Source: Gelria sp. Kuro-4
GTDB taxonomy: Bacteria > Bacillota > DTU030 > DUMP01
Direction: 5' to 3'
DNA length: 64,000 bases
Assembly: GCF_019668485.1 (NCBI RefSeq)
Contig: NZ_AP024619.1
Coordinates: 1,487,001-1,551,000 of the forward strand
The position numbers and the translations under genes are program-made. Under the pieces are notes generated by a model. That model saw only the letters and a program-made list of their open reading frames with translations, searched no databases and was not told the origin of the DNA. This document shows positions 31,463 to 39,579 of this stretch, piece by piece; positions within the stretch are counted from its first letter, which is position 1; every line of letters starts with the position of its first letter.

Positions 31463-34117
31463 GTGCAACCATGGCATGCTCGGCCCCTTGCCGACCTCAT
31501 TGCCTACCTAAAAACCGACCCGGTCACCGGCTTGGCACCGGCCCAGGCACGTCAACGGCAGCTGGAGTACGGCCGCAACGAGCTCCCCGCCCGCCGCAAG
31601 AAGAGCGCCCTGCAGGTGTTTGCGGCGCAGTTTCAGGATTTCATGGTGCTGGTGCTCCTTACGGCGGCCCTGCTCTCGACCCTTCTGGGCGAGTGGAACG
31701 ATGCCGTCACCATCCTGGCCATCGTCATCTTGAACGCGGCCTTGGGCTTTTTTCAGGAGTACCGGGCGGAGCGCTCGCTGGCGGCCTTAAAGCAGCTTAA
31801 CGCCCCCCGGGCCCGCTGCCGCCGCAGGGAGCTGGAGGTGGAGGTTCCGGCGGCCGAGCTGGTGCCCGGAGACCTGCTGCTCTTGGCGGCCGGGGACCGA
31901 GTGGCGGCGGACGCGCGGCTGGTTAAGAGCTGGGATCTGGCCTGCGACGAGTCGCTCCTAACGGGAGAATCCTTGCCGGTGGCCAAAGAGGTAAGGGAGC
32001 TGCCCCCGGCGGCAGCGTTGGCCGAGCGGCGCAACATGGTATTTGCCGGCTCCCTGGTGACGCGCGGCAAGGCCGAAGCCGTGGTGGTGGCGACCGGCCT
32101 GCGCACGGAAATGGGCCAGATAGCGCGTTTCTTAAAACGCGATACGGGAGAGTTTACGCCGCTGCAGCGGCGGCTCGACCAGCTCGGGCGGCTTTTGGTG
32201 GCGGGCTGTATCGCCATCTGCGCCGTGGTGGTCTTCCTCGGGCTCCGGCGCGGCGGCCCCCCCTTGGAACTGGTGATGGCCGGCATCAGCCTGGCGGTGG
32301 CGGCCATCCCCGAGGGGCTGCCGGCGGTGGTGACCCTGGCCCTGGCGGTGGGGGTGCAGCGCATGGTCCGCCGGCAGGCCATCGTCCGGCGGCTCCCGGC
32401 GGTGGAGACCCTGGGCTGTACCACGGTGATCTGCGCCGACAAGACCGGGACGCTGACCGAGAACCGGATGAGCCTGCGCCGGATCGAGGCGGAGGACCGG
32501 GAGCTCGCCCTTACCATCGGTGCCCTCTGCAATAACGCCGTCCTCACGCGCGCCGGGCCGGCGGTGGCCAACCTGTGGCGCCGGCGGCTGGAAGGGGAAG
32601 AAAAATGGATGGCTACGGGCGATCCCACCGAGGCAGCGCTGCTGACGGCGGCGGCCGCCGCCGGGCTGGTGCGCGGCTTTCTGGAACAGGAGCACCCCCG
32701 CCTTGGCGAGGTGCCCTTTGATTCTGACCGTAAACTCATGAGCACGGCCCACCGCTGGGGTGCCGGGGTACGGCTCTTGGTCAAGGGCGCCCCGGACGTG
32801 GTCCTGGAGCGTTGCCGGGCCTACCACGACGGGCGGCAGGTACGGCCCTTGGACGCCGGCGCGCGGAAAGCGTGGCTTGGCCGGAACGAGGCCCTGGCGG
32901 GACAGGCCTTGCGGGTGCTGGCGGTGGCGTACCGGGACCTGCCTGACTTGGAGCCGAAAGCGGGTCCTGAACTCGAAAACGAACTGGTTTTTGTCGGCCT
33001 CGTGGGCTTAAGCGACCCGCCGCGGCCCGGCGTGCGGGAGGCCATCGCGCGCTGCCGGCGGGCCGGAATCAAGACGGTGATGATCACCGGCGATCACCAG
33101 GCGACGGCGGTGGCCATCGCTAAAGAGTTGGGCCTGCCCTGGGAAAACGGGGTGGCCACCGGGGCCGAGCTGGAGAGCTGGAGCCAGCGCGAGCTGGAAG
33201 AGAAGGTGGAAAGGCTCTCGGTCTATGCCCGCGTCAGTCCCCGCCACAAGCTGCGCATCGTGCGGGCGCTGAAGCGCCGGGGCCACGTGGTGGCCATGAC
33301 CGGCGATGGCATCAACGACGCCCCCGCCATCAAGGAGGCCGATATCGGTGTGGCCATGGGGCAGAGCGGCACTGCTGTGGCCAAAGAGGCTGCCGCCATG
33401 GTCATCCAGGATGACAACTTCACCACCATCGTCGCTGCGGTCGAAGAAGGGCGTGCCATTTACGACAACATCAGGAAGTTCATTCGCTATCTCTTGGCCT
33501 GCAACATCGGTGAGGTCGTCACCATGCTGCTGGCCGCCCTGTTGGAGATGCCGCTGCCGCTCCTTCCCACGCAGATCCTCTGGGTGAACCTGGTCACCGA
33601 CGGCCTGCCTGCCCTGGCACTGGGGCTCGACCCGCCGACTGCCGACATTATGGAGCGAGCGCCGCGCCACCCGGGGGAAAGCGTCTTTTCCCGCGGCCTG
33701 GCGCGTAAGATCCTGCTGCGCGGCCTGACGATTGGAGTCTTCACGGTGGCCGTGTTCATGCTGGGCCTGTATGGCGGCGGCGGGCTGCCGCTGGCGCGCA
33801 CCCTGGCGTTTACCGTGCTGGTTTTACAGCAGCTGTTTCATGTGCACGAGTGCCGTTCGGAGACCCGCTCGGTATTCGCCGTCGGCCTGTTCAGCAACCC
33901 GTATCTTTTCGGGGCTACGGCCGTCTCGTTCGGTATGCAGTGGGCCGTTCTCTATCATCCTGTTTTAAGCCGGGTCTTTGCCACCGCAGCTCTGACGGGC
34001 CGCGAGTGGGCCCTGCTCCTTCTGGTGGCCGGCGGGTCGTTTCTCGGCCGGGGACTACTCTGGGCCTCTGGGTGGACAGAAAAGCGCCAGCTTGATATAA
34101 TGGGTAATAATACATGA
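31463..34117 (+). CDS. Cation-transporting P-type ATPase (Ca2+-type, YloB-like)
   Basis: 884-residue P2-type ATPase. Actuator loop ESLLTGES, membrane motif PEGLP in helix M4, phosphorylation site DKTGTLT with D326, KGAPD nucleotide-binding motif, and the hinge TGDGINDAPAIKEADIG. Ten membrane segments expected, with an N-terminal cation-ATPase domain and large C-terminal helices (NLVTDGLPALALG). These fit SERCA/PMCA-like Ca2+ pumps; B. subtilis YloB is at the same locus. GTG with SD GGGAGGAGAG. The 3' end carries the dapF promoter. Confidence 0.92.
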   Translation: MQPWHARPLADLIAYLKTDPVTGLAPAQARQRQLEYGRNELPARRKKSALQVFAAQFQDFMVLVLLTAALLSTLLGEWNDAVTILAIVILNAALGFFQEYRAERSLAALKQLNAPRARCRRRELEVEVPAAELVPGDLLLLAAGDRVAADARLVKSWDLACDESLLTGESLPVAKEVRELPPAAALAERRNMVFAGSLVTRGKAEAVVVATGLRTEMGQIARFLKRDTGEFTPLQRRLDQLGRLLVAGCIAICAVVVFLGLRRGGPPLELVMAGISLAVAAIPEGLPAVVTLALAVGVQRMVRRQAIVRRLPAVETLGCTTVICADKTGTLTENRMSLRRIEAEDRELALTIGALCNNAVLTRAGPAVANLWRRRLEGEEKWMATGDPTEAALLTAAAAAGLVRGFLEQEHPRLGEVPFDSDRKLMSTAHRWGAGVRLLVKGAPDVVLERCRAYHDGRQVRPLDAGARKAWLGRNEALAGQALRVLAVAYRDLPDLEPKAGPELENELVFVGLVGLSDPPRPGVREAIARCRRAGIKTVMITGDHQATAVAIAKELGLPWENGVATGAELESWSQRELEEKVERLSVYARVSPRHKLRIVRALKRRGHVVAMTGDGINDAPAIKEADIGVAMGQSGTAVAKEAAAMVIQDDNFTTIVAAVEEGRAIYDNIRKFIRYLLACNIGEVVTMLLAALLEMPLPLLPTQILWVNLVTDGLPALALGLDPPTADIMERAPRHPGESVFSRGLARKILLRGLTIGVFTVAVFMLGLYGGGGLPLARTLAFTVLVLQQLFHVHECRSETRSVFAVGLFSNPYLFGATAVSFGMQWAVLYHPVLSRVFATAALTGREWALLLLVAGGSFLGRGLLWASGWTEKRQLDIMGNNT
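34073..34101 (+). promoter_or_regulatory. Promoter of dapF inside the ATPase 3' end
   Basis: TGGACA (34073-34078), 17-bp spacer, TATAAT (34096-34101), ending 16 bp before the ATPase stop. It would drive dapF separately from the ATPase. Confidence 0.7.
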
Positions 34118-34132
34118 AAGTGGGGCCTGAAC

Positions 34133-34984
34133 GTGCATTTTCATAAAATCCACGGTCTAGGCAATGATTTTGTCCTTACCCGGGATTTGGATCCGGCGCG
34201 GCACGACCTGGCCCGGACGGCGCGCGCGCTCTGCGACCGCCACTTTGGCATCGGCGCCGACGGCCTGATCCTGGTGCTGCCCAGTGAAAAGGCCGATTTT
34301 AGCATGCGGATCTTCAATCCGGACGGCAGCGAAGCCGAGATGTGCGGCAACGGCATCCGCTGCTTCGCCAAGTACGTCTACGAACAAGGCCTGACAGAGA
34401 AGACGAACCTGGCCGTGGAAACCCTTGCCGGTATCATTAAGCCGCAGCTTAAGGTCAGCGGGGGCGAGGTGCAGGAGGTGCGGGTGGACATGGGCCGGCC
34501 GCGCCTTACCGCCGCCGAGATTCCGGTGGCGGGCTTCGGCCCGGGACCGGTGCGCGAGGCCGAGCTTACGGTGGACGGTACCAAGCTCACCTTCACCGCG
34601 GTTTCCATGGGCAACCCCCACGCCGTGATCCAGGTGGATGACCTGGCGCGGCTGCCGTGGCAAACCCTGGGCCCGGCGGTGGAAAGCCATAGCGCCTTCC
34701 CGCGCAAGACCAACGTCGAGTTCGCCCAGGTACTGGGCCCACAGGAGGTGCAGGTGGCGGTGTGGGAACGCGGGGCTGGGGCAACCCTGGCCTGCGGTAC
34801 CGGTGCCTGTGCCGCGGTGGTGGCGCTTTCCCTCACAGGGCGGCTCGAGCGCCGCTCTACCGTGCACCTCCCCGGCGGGGACCTCGAGATCCTCTGGGCC
34901 GAAAACGACCACGTGTACATGACGGGGCCGGCCGCCACGGTTTTTACCGGCGAGTACCTGCTGGACCTTGCCACCCTGGCGTGA
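34133..34984 (+). CDS. dapF: Diaminopimelate epimerase
   Basis: 283-residue cofactor-independent epimerase converting LL- to meso-diaminopimelate for lysine and peptidoglycan. Both catalytic cysteines are present in EMCGNGIRC and ACGTGACA; FHKIHGLGNDF at the N-terminus and GNPHAVI are also typical. GTG start; SD weak (GTGGGG). Followed after 116 bp by dapL, which supplies its LL-DAP substrate. Confidence 0.95.
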   Translation: MHFHKIHGLGNDFVLTRDLDPARHDLARTARALCDRHFGIGADGLILVLPSEKADFSMRIFNPDGSEAEMCGNGIRCFAKYVYEQGLTEKTNLAVETLAGIIKPQLKVSGGEVQEVRVDMGRPRLTAAEIPVAGFGPGPVREAELTVDGTKLTFTAVSMGNPHAVIQVDDLARLPWQTLGPAVESHSAFPRKTNVEFAQVLGPQEVQVAVWERGAGATLACGTGACAAVVALSLTGRLERRSTVHLPGGDLEILWAENDHVYMTGPAATVFTGEYLLDLATLA

Positions 34985-34993
34985 GAAGGGCAA

Positions 34994-35032
34994 CCCGAGG
35001 GCCATTCCCCCACGGAGGCCGACAACCTCGGG
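34994..35032 (+). other. Inverted repeat in the dapF-dapL gap
   Basis: CCCGAGG (34994-35000) and CCTCGGG (35026-35032) can pair around a 25-nt loop. There is no T-run, so it is not a good terminator. Confidence 0.35.
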
Positions 35033-35100
35033 TCCAGCGTAAAAATGAAAAGCACTGATAAAAAGCGACCGATGACAAGCTGTTGAGGGAGGTTAAAACA

Positions 35101-36282
35101 TTGATTCAGCGTGCCAAGCGTATCGCCGCGATACCGCCCTACCTGTTCGCCGAGATCGACAAACTCAAGGCCGCGGCCCGGGCGCGGGGCGTGGATGTGA
35201 TCGACCTGGGGATCGGTGACCCGGACAAGCCTACACCCGAGCATGTGGTGGAGGCGCTGGCCGCGGCGGCCCGCGACCCGGCGACGCACCGCTATCCCCC
35301 CTATGAGGGCCTGTCTGAGCTCAAGCAAGCCATTGCCCGCTGGTACGACGAGCGCTACGGGGTAAAGCTCGATCCGGAAAACGAAGTGCTGGTACTCATC
35401 GGTTCCAAGGAAGGTATTGCGCACGTCTTTTGGGCCTTCGTGGACCCCGGGGATGTCACCCTGGTACCGGACCCGGCCTACCCGGTGTACCGCACCGGTA
35501 CGCTCCTCGCCGGCGGCCGGCCGTACACAATGCCCCTGACCCCCGAGCGCGGGTTCCTGCCCGACCTTACGGCCGTGGAACCGGAAGTGGCCGAGCAGGC
35601 GAAACTCCTTTTTCTCAACTACCCGAACAACCCCACCGCGGCGGTGGCGCCGCCCGAGTTCTTCGCTGAAGTGGTGGACTTTGCCCGCCGCCACAACATC
35701 ATCGTCTGCCACGACTTTGCCTACTGCGAGACCACCTTTGACGGTTACCGGGCGCCGTCTTTTCTGGCGACACCGGGGGCGAAAGAGGTGGGCATCGAGT
35801 TCAACTCCCTCTCCAAACCGTACAACATGACGGGTTGGCGCGTGGGCTTTGCCGTAGGTAACAAGGAAGTCCTGGCGGCCCTCTCCATCATCAAGACCAA
35901 TGTCGACTCCGGCGTGTTTGACGCCGTGCAGCTGGCGGCGCGCGCCGCCCTGACCGGCCCGCAGGACATCATCGAGCGCATGAACAAGATCTACACCGGC
36001 CGGCGCAACGTCATCATCCAAGGTCTGAACAGCTTGGGTTGGCGGCTGGAGCCCACCAAGGCCACCTTTTACGTCTGGGCGCCGGTGCCGGCGGGTTACA
36101 CCTCTAAAGAGTTTGCCGCGCTCTTACTCGAGCAGGCCGGGGTGAACGTGGCGCCCGGCAACGGCTACGGTGAGCAGGGCGAGGGCTTTTTCCGCATTGC
36201 CCTTACCGTGGACGAAGACCGCCTGGCCGAGGCGGTAAAGCGGCTGCGGCAGGCGGGCATCACTTTTGCAGGGAAGCGATAA
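35101..36282 (+). CDS. dapL: LL-diaminopimelate aminotransferase
   Basis: 393-residue PLP aminotransferase making LL-DAP directly from tetrahydrodipicolinate, bypassing the acyl steps. Seen: DLGIGDPDKPTP, YPPYEGLSELKQAIA, FLNYPNNPTAAVA, and the PLP lysine in NSLSKPYNMTGWRVGFAVG. TTG at 35101 lies 8 nt after GAGGGAGG; the frame is open further up but without SD. Pairs with dapF for lysine and DAP supply. Related to the LysN/AspC class, but the neighbour supports DapL. Confidence 0.92.
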   Translation: MIQRAKRIAAIPPYLFAEIDKLKAAARARGVDVIDLGIGDPDKPTPEHVVEALAAAARDPATHRYPPYEGLSELKQAIARWYDERYGVKLDPENEVLVLIGSKEGIAHVFWAFVDPGDVTLVPDPAYPVYRTGTLLAGGRPYTMPLTPERGFLPDLTAVEPEVAEQAKLLFLNYPNNPTAAVAPPEFFAEVVDFARRHNIIVCHDFAYCETTFDGYRAPSFLATPGAKEVGIEFNSLSKPYNMTGWRVGFAVGNKEVLAALSIIKTNVDSGVFDAVQLAARAALTGPQDIIERMNKIYTGRRNVIIQGLNSLGWRLEPTKATFYVWAPVPAGYTSKEFAALLLEQAGVNVAPGNGYGEQGEGFFRIALTVDEDRLAEAVKRLRQAGITFAGKR

Positions 36283-36283
36283 C

Positions 36284-37156
36284 GTGCACAGCATGACCGG
36301 CTTTGGCCGGGGCAGCGCCCGAGCGGGCGACACAACGTTCACGGTGGAGATTCGTACCCTCAACCACCGTTTTGTCGAGTGGATGCTGCACCTGCCCCAC
36401 GAACTGGGCGAGTGGGAAGAGCGCCTGCGCCAGAGGCTCGGCCGGGCGCTGGCCCGCGGCCGGGTAGAGGTGTGGGTTACGGTGAGCGGCCGGGCGTGGC
36501 CCAAAACGGTACGGGTGGACAAGCAGCTGGCGGCCGCGTACTGGCAGGCAGCCCAAGCTCTGGCGGCGGAGCTTAACACGGAAACGGGGGTTACGCCGGG
36601 CTTCTTGCTCACCCTTCCCGAGGTGGTCCAGGTGGAGGAGGAGCAGGTTGACCTGGAGGCCTGGTGGCCGGCCTGCGCGGCGGCCCTGGAAGAGGCGCTG
36701 GCGCAGGTCCTGGCGATGCGGGCGCGCGAAGGGAAGGCCCTGGCCGCCGATCTAAGGGAGCGTGCTCTTAACCTGCGTCAGCTCCATACAGCACTCGAGC
36801 GGGAAGCCGCCCAAGTTCCCCGCCTCTACCGGGATAGGCTGAAGGAACGTCTGGCTACACTAGAGGTGGCGGGCGGTATCGACGAGCTCAGGCTGGCACA
36901 GGAGGTGGCGCTTCTGGCCGACCGGGCGGACGTTACCGAAGAGCTGGTGCGGCTGGCGAGCCATCTGGATCAGCTCGTACAAGCGCTGGCAGGGGAGGGT
37001 CCGGTGGGCCGGCGCCTGGAGTTCTTGCTGCAGGAGGCCAACCGCGAGGTTAACACCATCGGTGCCAAGGCGCAGGGCCTCAGCCTCGGCCAGCTGGTGG
37101 TTGAGTGCAAAGCGGAGCTGGAGAAGATGCGTGAACAGGTGCAAAACATCGAGTAG
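36284..37156 (+). CDS. yicC: YicC-family endoribonuclease
   Basis: 290 residues. N-terminal YicC domain starting VHSMTGFGRGSA, with the conserved TLNHRFVEW, and the C-terminal DUF1732 domain (DVTEELVRLASHLDQ, VGRRLEFLLQEANREVNTIGAKAQ). Homologues (YicC, B. subtilis YloC) are metal-dependent endoribonucleases affecting sRNA turnover. GTG at 36284, one base after the dapL stop, with SD AGGGAAG inside dapL. Confidence 0.92.
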   Translation: MHSMTGFGRGSARAGDTTFTVEIRTLNHRFVEWMLHLPHELGEWEERLRQRLGRALARGRVEVWVTVSGRAWPKTVRVDKQLAAAYWQAAQALAAELNTETGVTPGFLLTLPEVVQVEEEQVDLEAWWPACAAALEEALAQVLAMRAREGKALAADLRERALNLRQLHTALEREAAQVPRLYRDRLKERLATLEVAGGIDELRLAQEVALLADRADVTEELVRLASHLDQLVQALAGEGPVGRRLEFLLQEANREVNTIGAKAQGLSLGQLVVECKAELEKMREQVQNIE

Positions 37157-37211
37157 GAAAGAGCGCTGCCCGGGGACCGGCGCGGCGGTCCAGCCTACGG
37201 AGGAGGTTTAA

Positions 37212-37481
37212 GTGGTGGAAATACGTCTCATCAACATCGGTTTCGGCAACATCGTTTCGGCCAACCGCATCGTGGCCATTGTGAGCCCCGAGTCGGCGCC
37301 CATCAAGCGCATCGTCCAGGAGGCCCGGGACAGGGGCATGCTCATTGACGCCACCTACGGGCGGCGCACGCGGGCGGTGATCATCACCGACAGCGACCAC
37401 GTGATCCTCTCGGCGGTGCAGCCGGAGACGGTGGCCAACCGCCTGGCGGACCACGATGAAGAGGACGACGAAGAAGAGTAA
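37212..37481 (+). CDS. remA: Extracellular matrix regulator RemA (DUF370)
   Basis: 89-residue DNA-binding regulator that in B. subtilis activates biofilm-matrix operons. The family core [28 protein letters not shown] is complete, with [37 protein letters not shown] after it, and the extreme C-terminus is all acidic. Two consecutive GTG codons (37212, 37215) both follow AGGAGG; the second gives the usual MEIRLIN-like start. In most Clostridia its targets are unknown. Leads into gmk-rpoZ-coaBC. Confidence 0.95.
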   Translation: MVEIRLINIGFGNIVSANRIVAIVSPESAPIKRIVQEARDRGMLIDATYGRRTRAVIITDSDHVILSAVQPETVANRLADHDEEDDEEE

Positions 37482-37493
37482 GGGGTGAGGTAA

Positions 37494-38111
37494 GTGCCGC
37501 AGGGCTTGCTGGTGGTGCTTTCGGGGCCTTCCGGCGCCGGCAAGGGCACTGTTTGCCAGCTGCTCCGGCAGCGCAATTCCGCCCTGGCCTACTCGGTGTC
37601 CGCCACCACGAGGCGCCCTCGTCCCGGTGAACGGGACGGGGTCAACTATTTCTTTCTCACCCGGGAAGAGTTTCTCGCCAAGCGCGCGGCAGGGGAGTTT
37701 CTGGAGTCGGCGGAGGTGTACGGCAACCTTTACGGAACGCCGCGCTCGTACGTGCAGGAAAAGCTGGCCGGGGGGCAGGACGTGCTGCTGGAGATCGACA
37801 CGCAAGGAGCCATGCAGGTGAAGACGAACTACCCCGCAGGGGTGTTTATTTTCCTGCTGCCGCCTTCCCTGGTGGAACTGGAGGCGCGGATAACGCGCCG
37901 GGGCACGGAAAACCTGGGAGAAAGGGCGCGCCGCCTGGCGGCCGCCCAGAGCGAAATCGCTCAGGTACGTTCTTATGACTACGTGGTGATCAACGACAAG
38001 GTGGAGCAAGCTGTGGCCCGGGTGGAGGCCATTCTCTTGGCGGAGCATACCCGGGTGGAGCGCTTTAGCGATGCCGAGCTAAAGGAACTACTGGGGGGAC
38101 AGTTGGTATGA
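37494..38111 (+). CDS. gmk: Guanylate kinase
   Basis: 205 residues; phosphorylates GMP to GDP. P-loop GPSGAGKGT near the N-terminus, SATTRRPRPGERDGVNYFF (GMP binding), and the lid ITRRGTE. GTG start with SD GGGGTGAGG. The stop overlaps the rpoZ ATG by 4 bp. Gmk is a (p)ppGpp target in Firmicutes, which is not visible in the sequence itself. Confidence 0.97.
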   Translation: MPQGLLVVLSGPSGAGKGTVCQLLRQRNSALAYSVSATTRRPRPGERDGVNYFFLTREEFLAKRAAGEFLESAEVYGNLYGTPRSYVQEKLAGGQDVLLEIDTQGAMQVKTNYPAGVFIFLLPPSLVELEARITRRGTENLGERARRLAAAQSEIAQVRSYDYVVINDKVEQAVARVEAILLAEHTRVERFSDAELKELLGGQLV

Positions 38112-38335
38112 AAGGACCAAGCCTGGCAACGCTGCGGAAGAGGATCCCGAACAAATACCTGCTGGTGGCGGCTACGGCCAAGCGTGCCCGGCAACTCATG
38201 AACGGTGCGGCTCCTCGCCTTCCAGAGGTTGAAGGCAAGGCTGTTACCATGGCGCTGGAGGAATTTGCCGCCGGTGTGGTGACCGTGGTGACGCCGGGAG
38301 CGGAGGGCCAGGTTGAGGATAAAAGGCAGGGGTGA
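38108..38335 (+). CDS. rpoZ: RNA polymerase omega subunit
   Basis: 75-residue omega subunit, which helps beta-prime folding. Signatures: NKYLLVAATAKRARQLMNGA and a downstream KAVTMALEEFAAG. ATG overlaps the gmk stop (ATGA); it is followed after 3 bp by coaBC, so this is a tightly coupled operon. Confidence 0.93.
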   Translation: MKGPSLATLRKRIPNKYLLVAATAKRARQLMNGAAPRLPEVEGKAVTMALEEFAAGVVTVVTPGAEGQVEDKRQG

Positions 38336-38338
38336 CCG

Positions 38339-39559
38339 GTGGCGGAAAAGACGGTGATCCTCGGCGTAACCGGCGGCATTGCCGCCTATAAGGCGGCGGA
38401 GGTGGCCAGCCGCCTGGTTCAGGCCGGGCATACGGTTAAGGTGATTATGACAGAGGCGGCCACCCGTTTTGTGGCACCGCTTACCTTTCAAACCCTCACC
38501 GGCCAGCCCGTGGTGGTTGACATGTTCGCTGCCCCGCCGGTCTGGAACGTCGCCCATGTCGCTTACGCCGCGGCGGCGGATTTAGTGCTCATCGCTCCCG
38601 CCACCGCCGACGTGCTGGCCAAACTGGCCCATGGCTTGGCCGACGATATGTTGACGACGACGGTGTTGGCGACGCGGGCGCCGGTGCTGGTGGCGCCGGC
38701 CATGAACAGCAGCATGTACCTTAACCCCGCCGTGCAGCAGAACCTGGCCATTTTGCGCGGGCGGGGTTTCCACATGGTGGAGCCGGAGACCGGCCGGCTG
38801 GCTTGCGGCACGAGCGGCCCCGGACGCCTGGCGGCCCCGGAAGCCATTGTGGCAGCGGCGGAAGAGCTGCTCAGGCCGGCCTGCGACCTGGCGGGCTGGC
38901 GGGTGGTGGTGACGGCCGGCCCGACGCGCGAGGCGCTCGACCCGGTGCGCTTTTTGTCCAATCGCTCGAGCGGCAAGATGGGCTATGCCCTGGCGCAGGT
39001 GGCGGCGGCCCGCGGCGCGGCGGTGACTTTAATCAGCGGGCCGACGGCCCTGGCGGTCCCGCCCGGGGTGGAGCGGGTCGAGGTGACCACCGCTGCGGAG
39101 ATGTGCGCCGCCGTGCTGGAGCATTTTTCCGGGGCAACGGCGCTGGTGATGGCGGCGGCGGTGGCGGACTGGCGGCCCAAGGCCTTCAGCCCGGAAAAGA
39201 TTAAGAAAGGCGAGCATAAGTCCCTGCTCCTGGAGCTGGAGCGGACGCCCGATATTCTGGCGGCGGTGGCGCCGCGCAAAAAGCCGGGACAGCTGGTGAT
39301 CGGCTTTGCCGCGGAAAGCTCGCGCCTTACCGAGAACGCCCGGGAGAAGTTGCTAAGGAAGCGGCTGGATTTCATTGTGGCCAACGACATCACTCGCAGC
39401 GACGCCGGCTTTGCCAGCGATGCCAATGAGGTGAAGATACTGTGGCCGGATGGGCGGGTGGAGGAGCTGCCGCGGGCCGCGAAGGAGGAGGTGGCTGCGG
39501 CCATCTGGAACCGGGCGGTGGCGGCGCGAAAGGATATGGCAGACGCGGCGCCGAAATAA
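38339..39559 (+). CDS. coaBC: Bifunctional phosphopantothenoylcysteine decarboxylase/synthase
   Basis: 406 residues making 4'-phosphopantetheine for coenzyme A. CoaC half (1 to about 185): GVTGGIAAYK, catalytic His in WNVAHV, PAMNSSMY and the active Cys in ACGTSGPGRLA. CoaB half: TAGPTREALDPVRFLSNRSSGKMG (split reading), IKKGEHK and VANDI. GTG with SD GGGGTGACC. Frame continues to 39559; a shifted frame inside its 3' end is not a gene. Confidence 0.96.
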   Translation: MAEKTVILGVTGGIAAYKAAEVASRLVQAGHTVKVIMTEAATRFVAPLTFQTLTGQPVVVDMFAAPPVWNVAHVAYAAAADLVLIAPATADVLAKLAHGLADDMLTTTVLATRAPVLVAPAMNSSMYLNPAVQQNLAILRGRGFHMVEPETGRLACGTSGPGRLAAPEAIVAAAEELLRPACDLAGWRVVVTAGPTREALDPVRFLSNRSSGKMGYALAQVAAARGAAVTLISGPTALAVPPGVERVEVTTAAEMCAAVLEHFSGATALVMAAAVADWRPKAFSPEKIKKGEHKSLLLELERTPDILAAVAPRKKPGQLVIGFAAESSRLTENAREKLLRKRLDFIVANDITRSDAGFASDANEVKILWPDGRVEELPRAAKEEVAAAIWNRAVAARKDMADAAPK

Positions 39560-39579
39560 CCACGGGGGAGGGTGAAGCG

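Noticed and set aside
34378-36021. Open frame of 547 codons on the minus strand across dapF and dapL
   Set aside because: It is the reverse of two certain genes, has no SD or domain, and arises from the GC-rich third positions of those genes.
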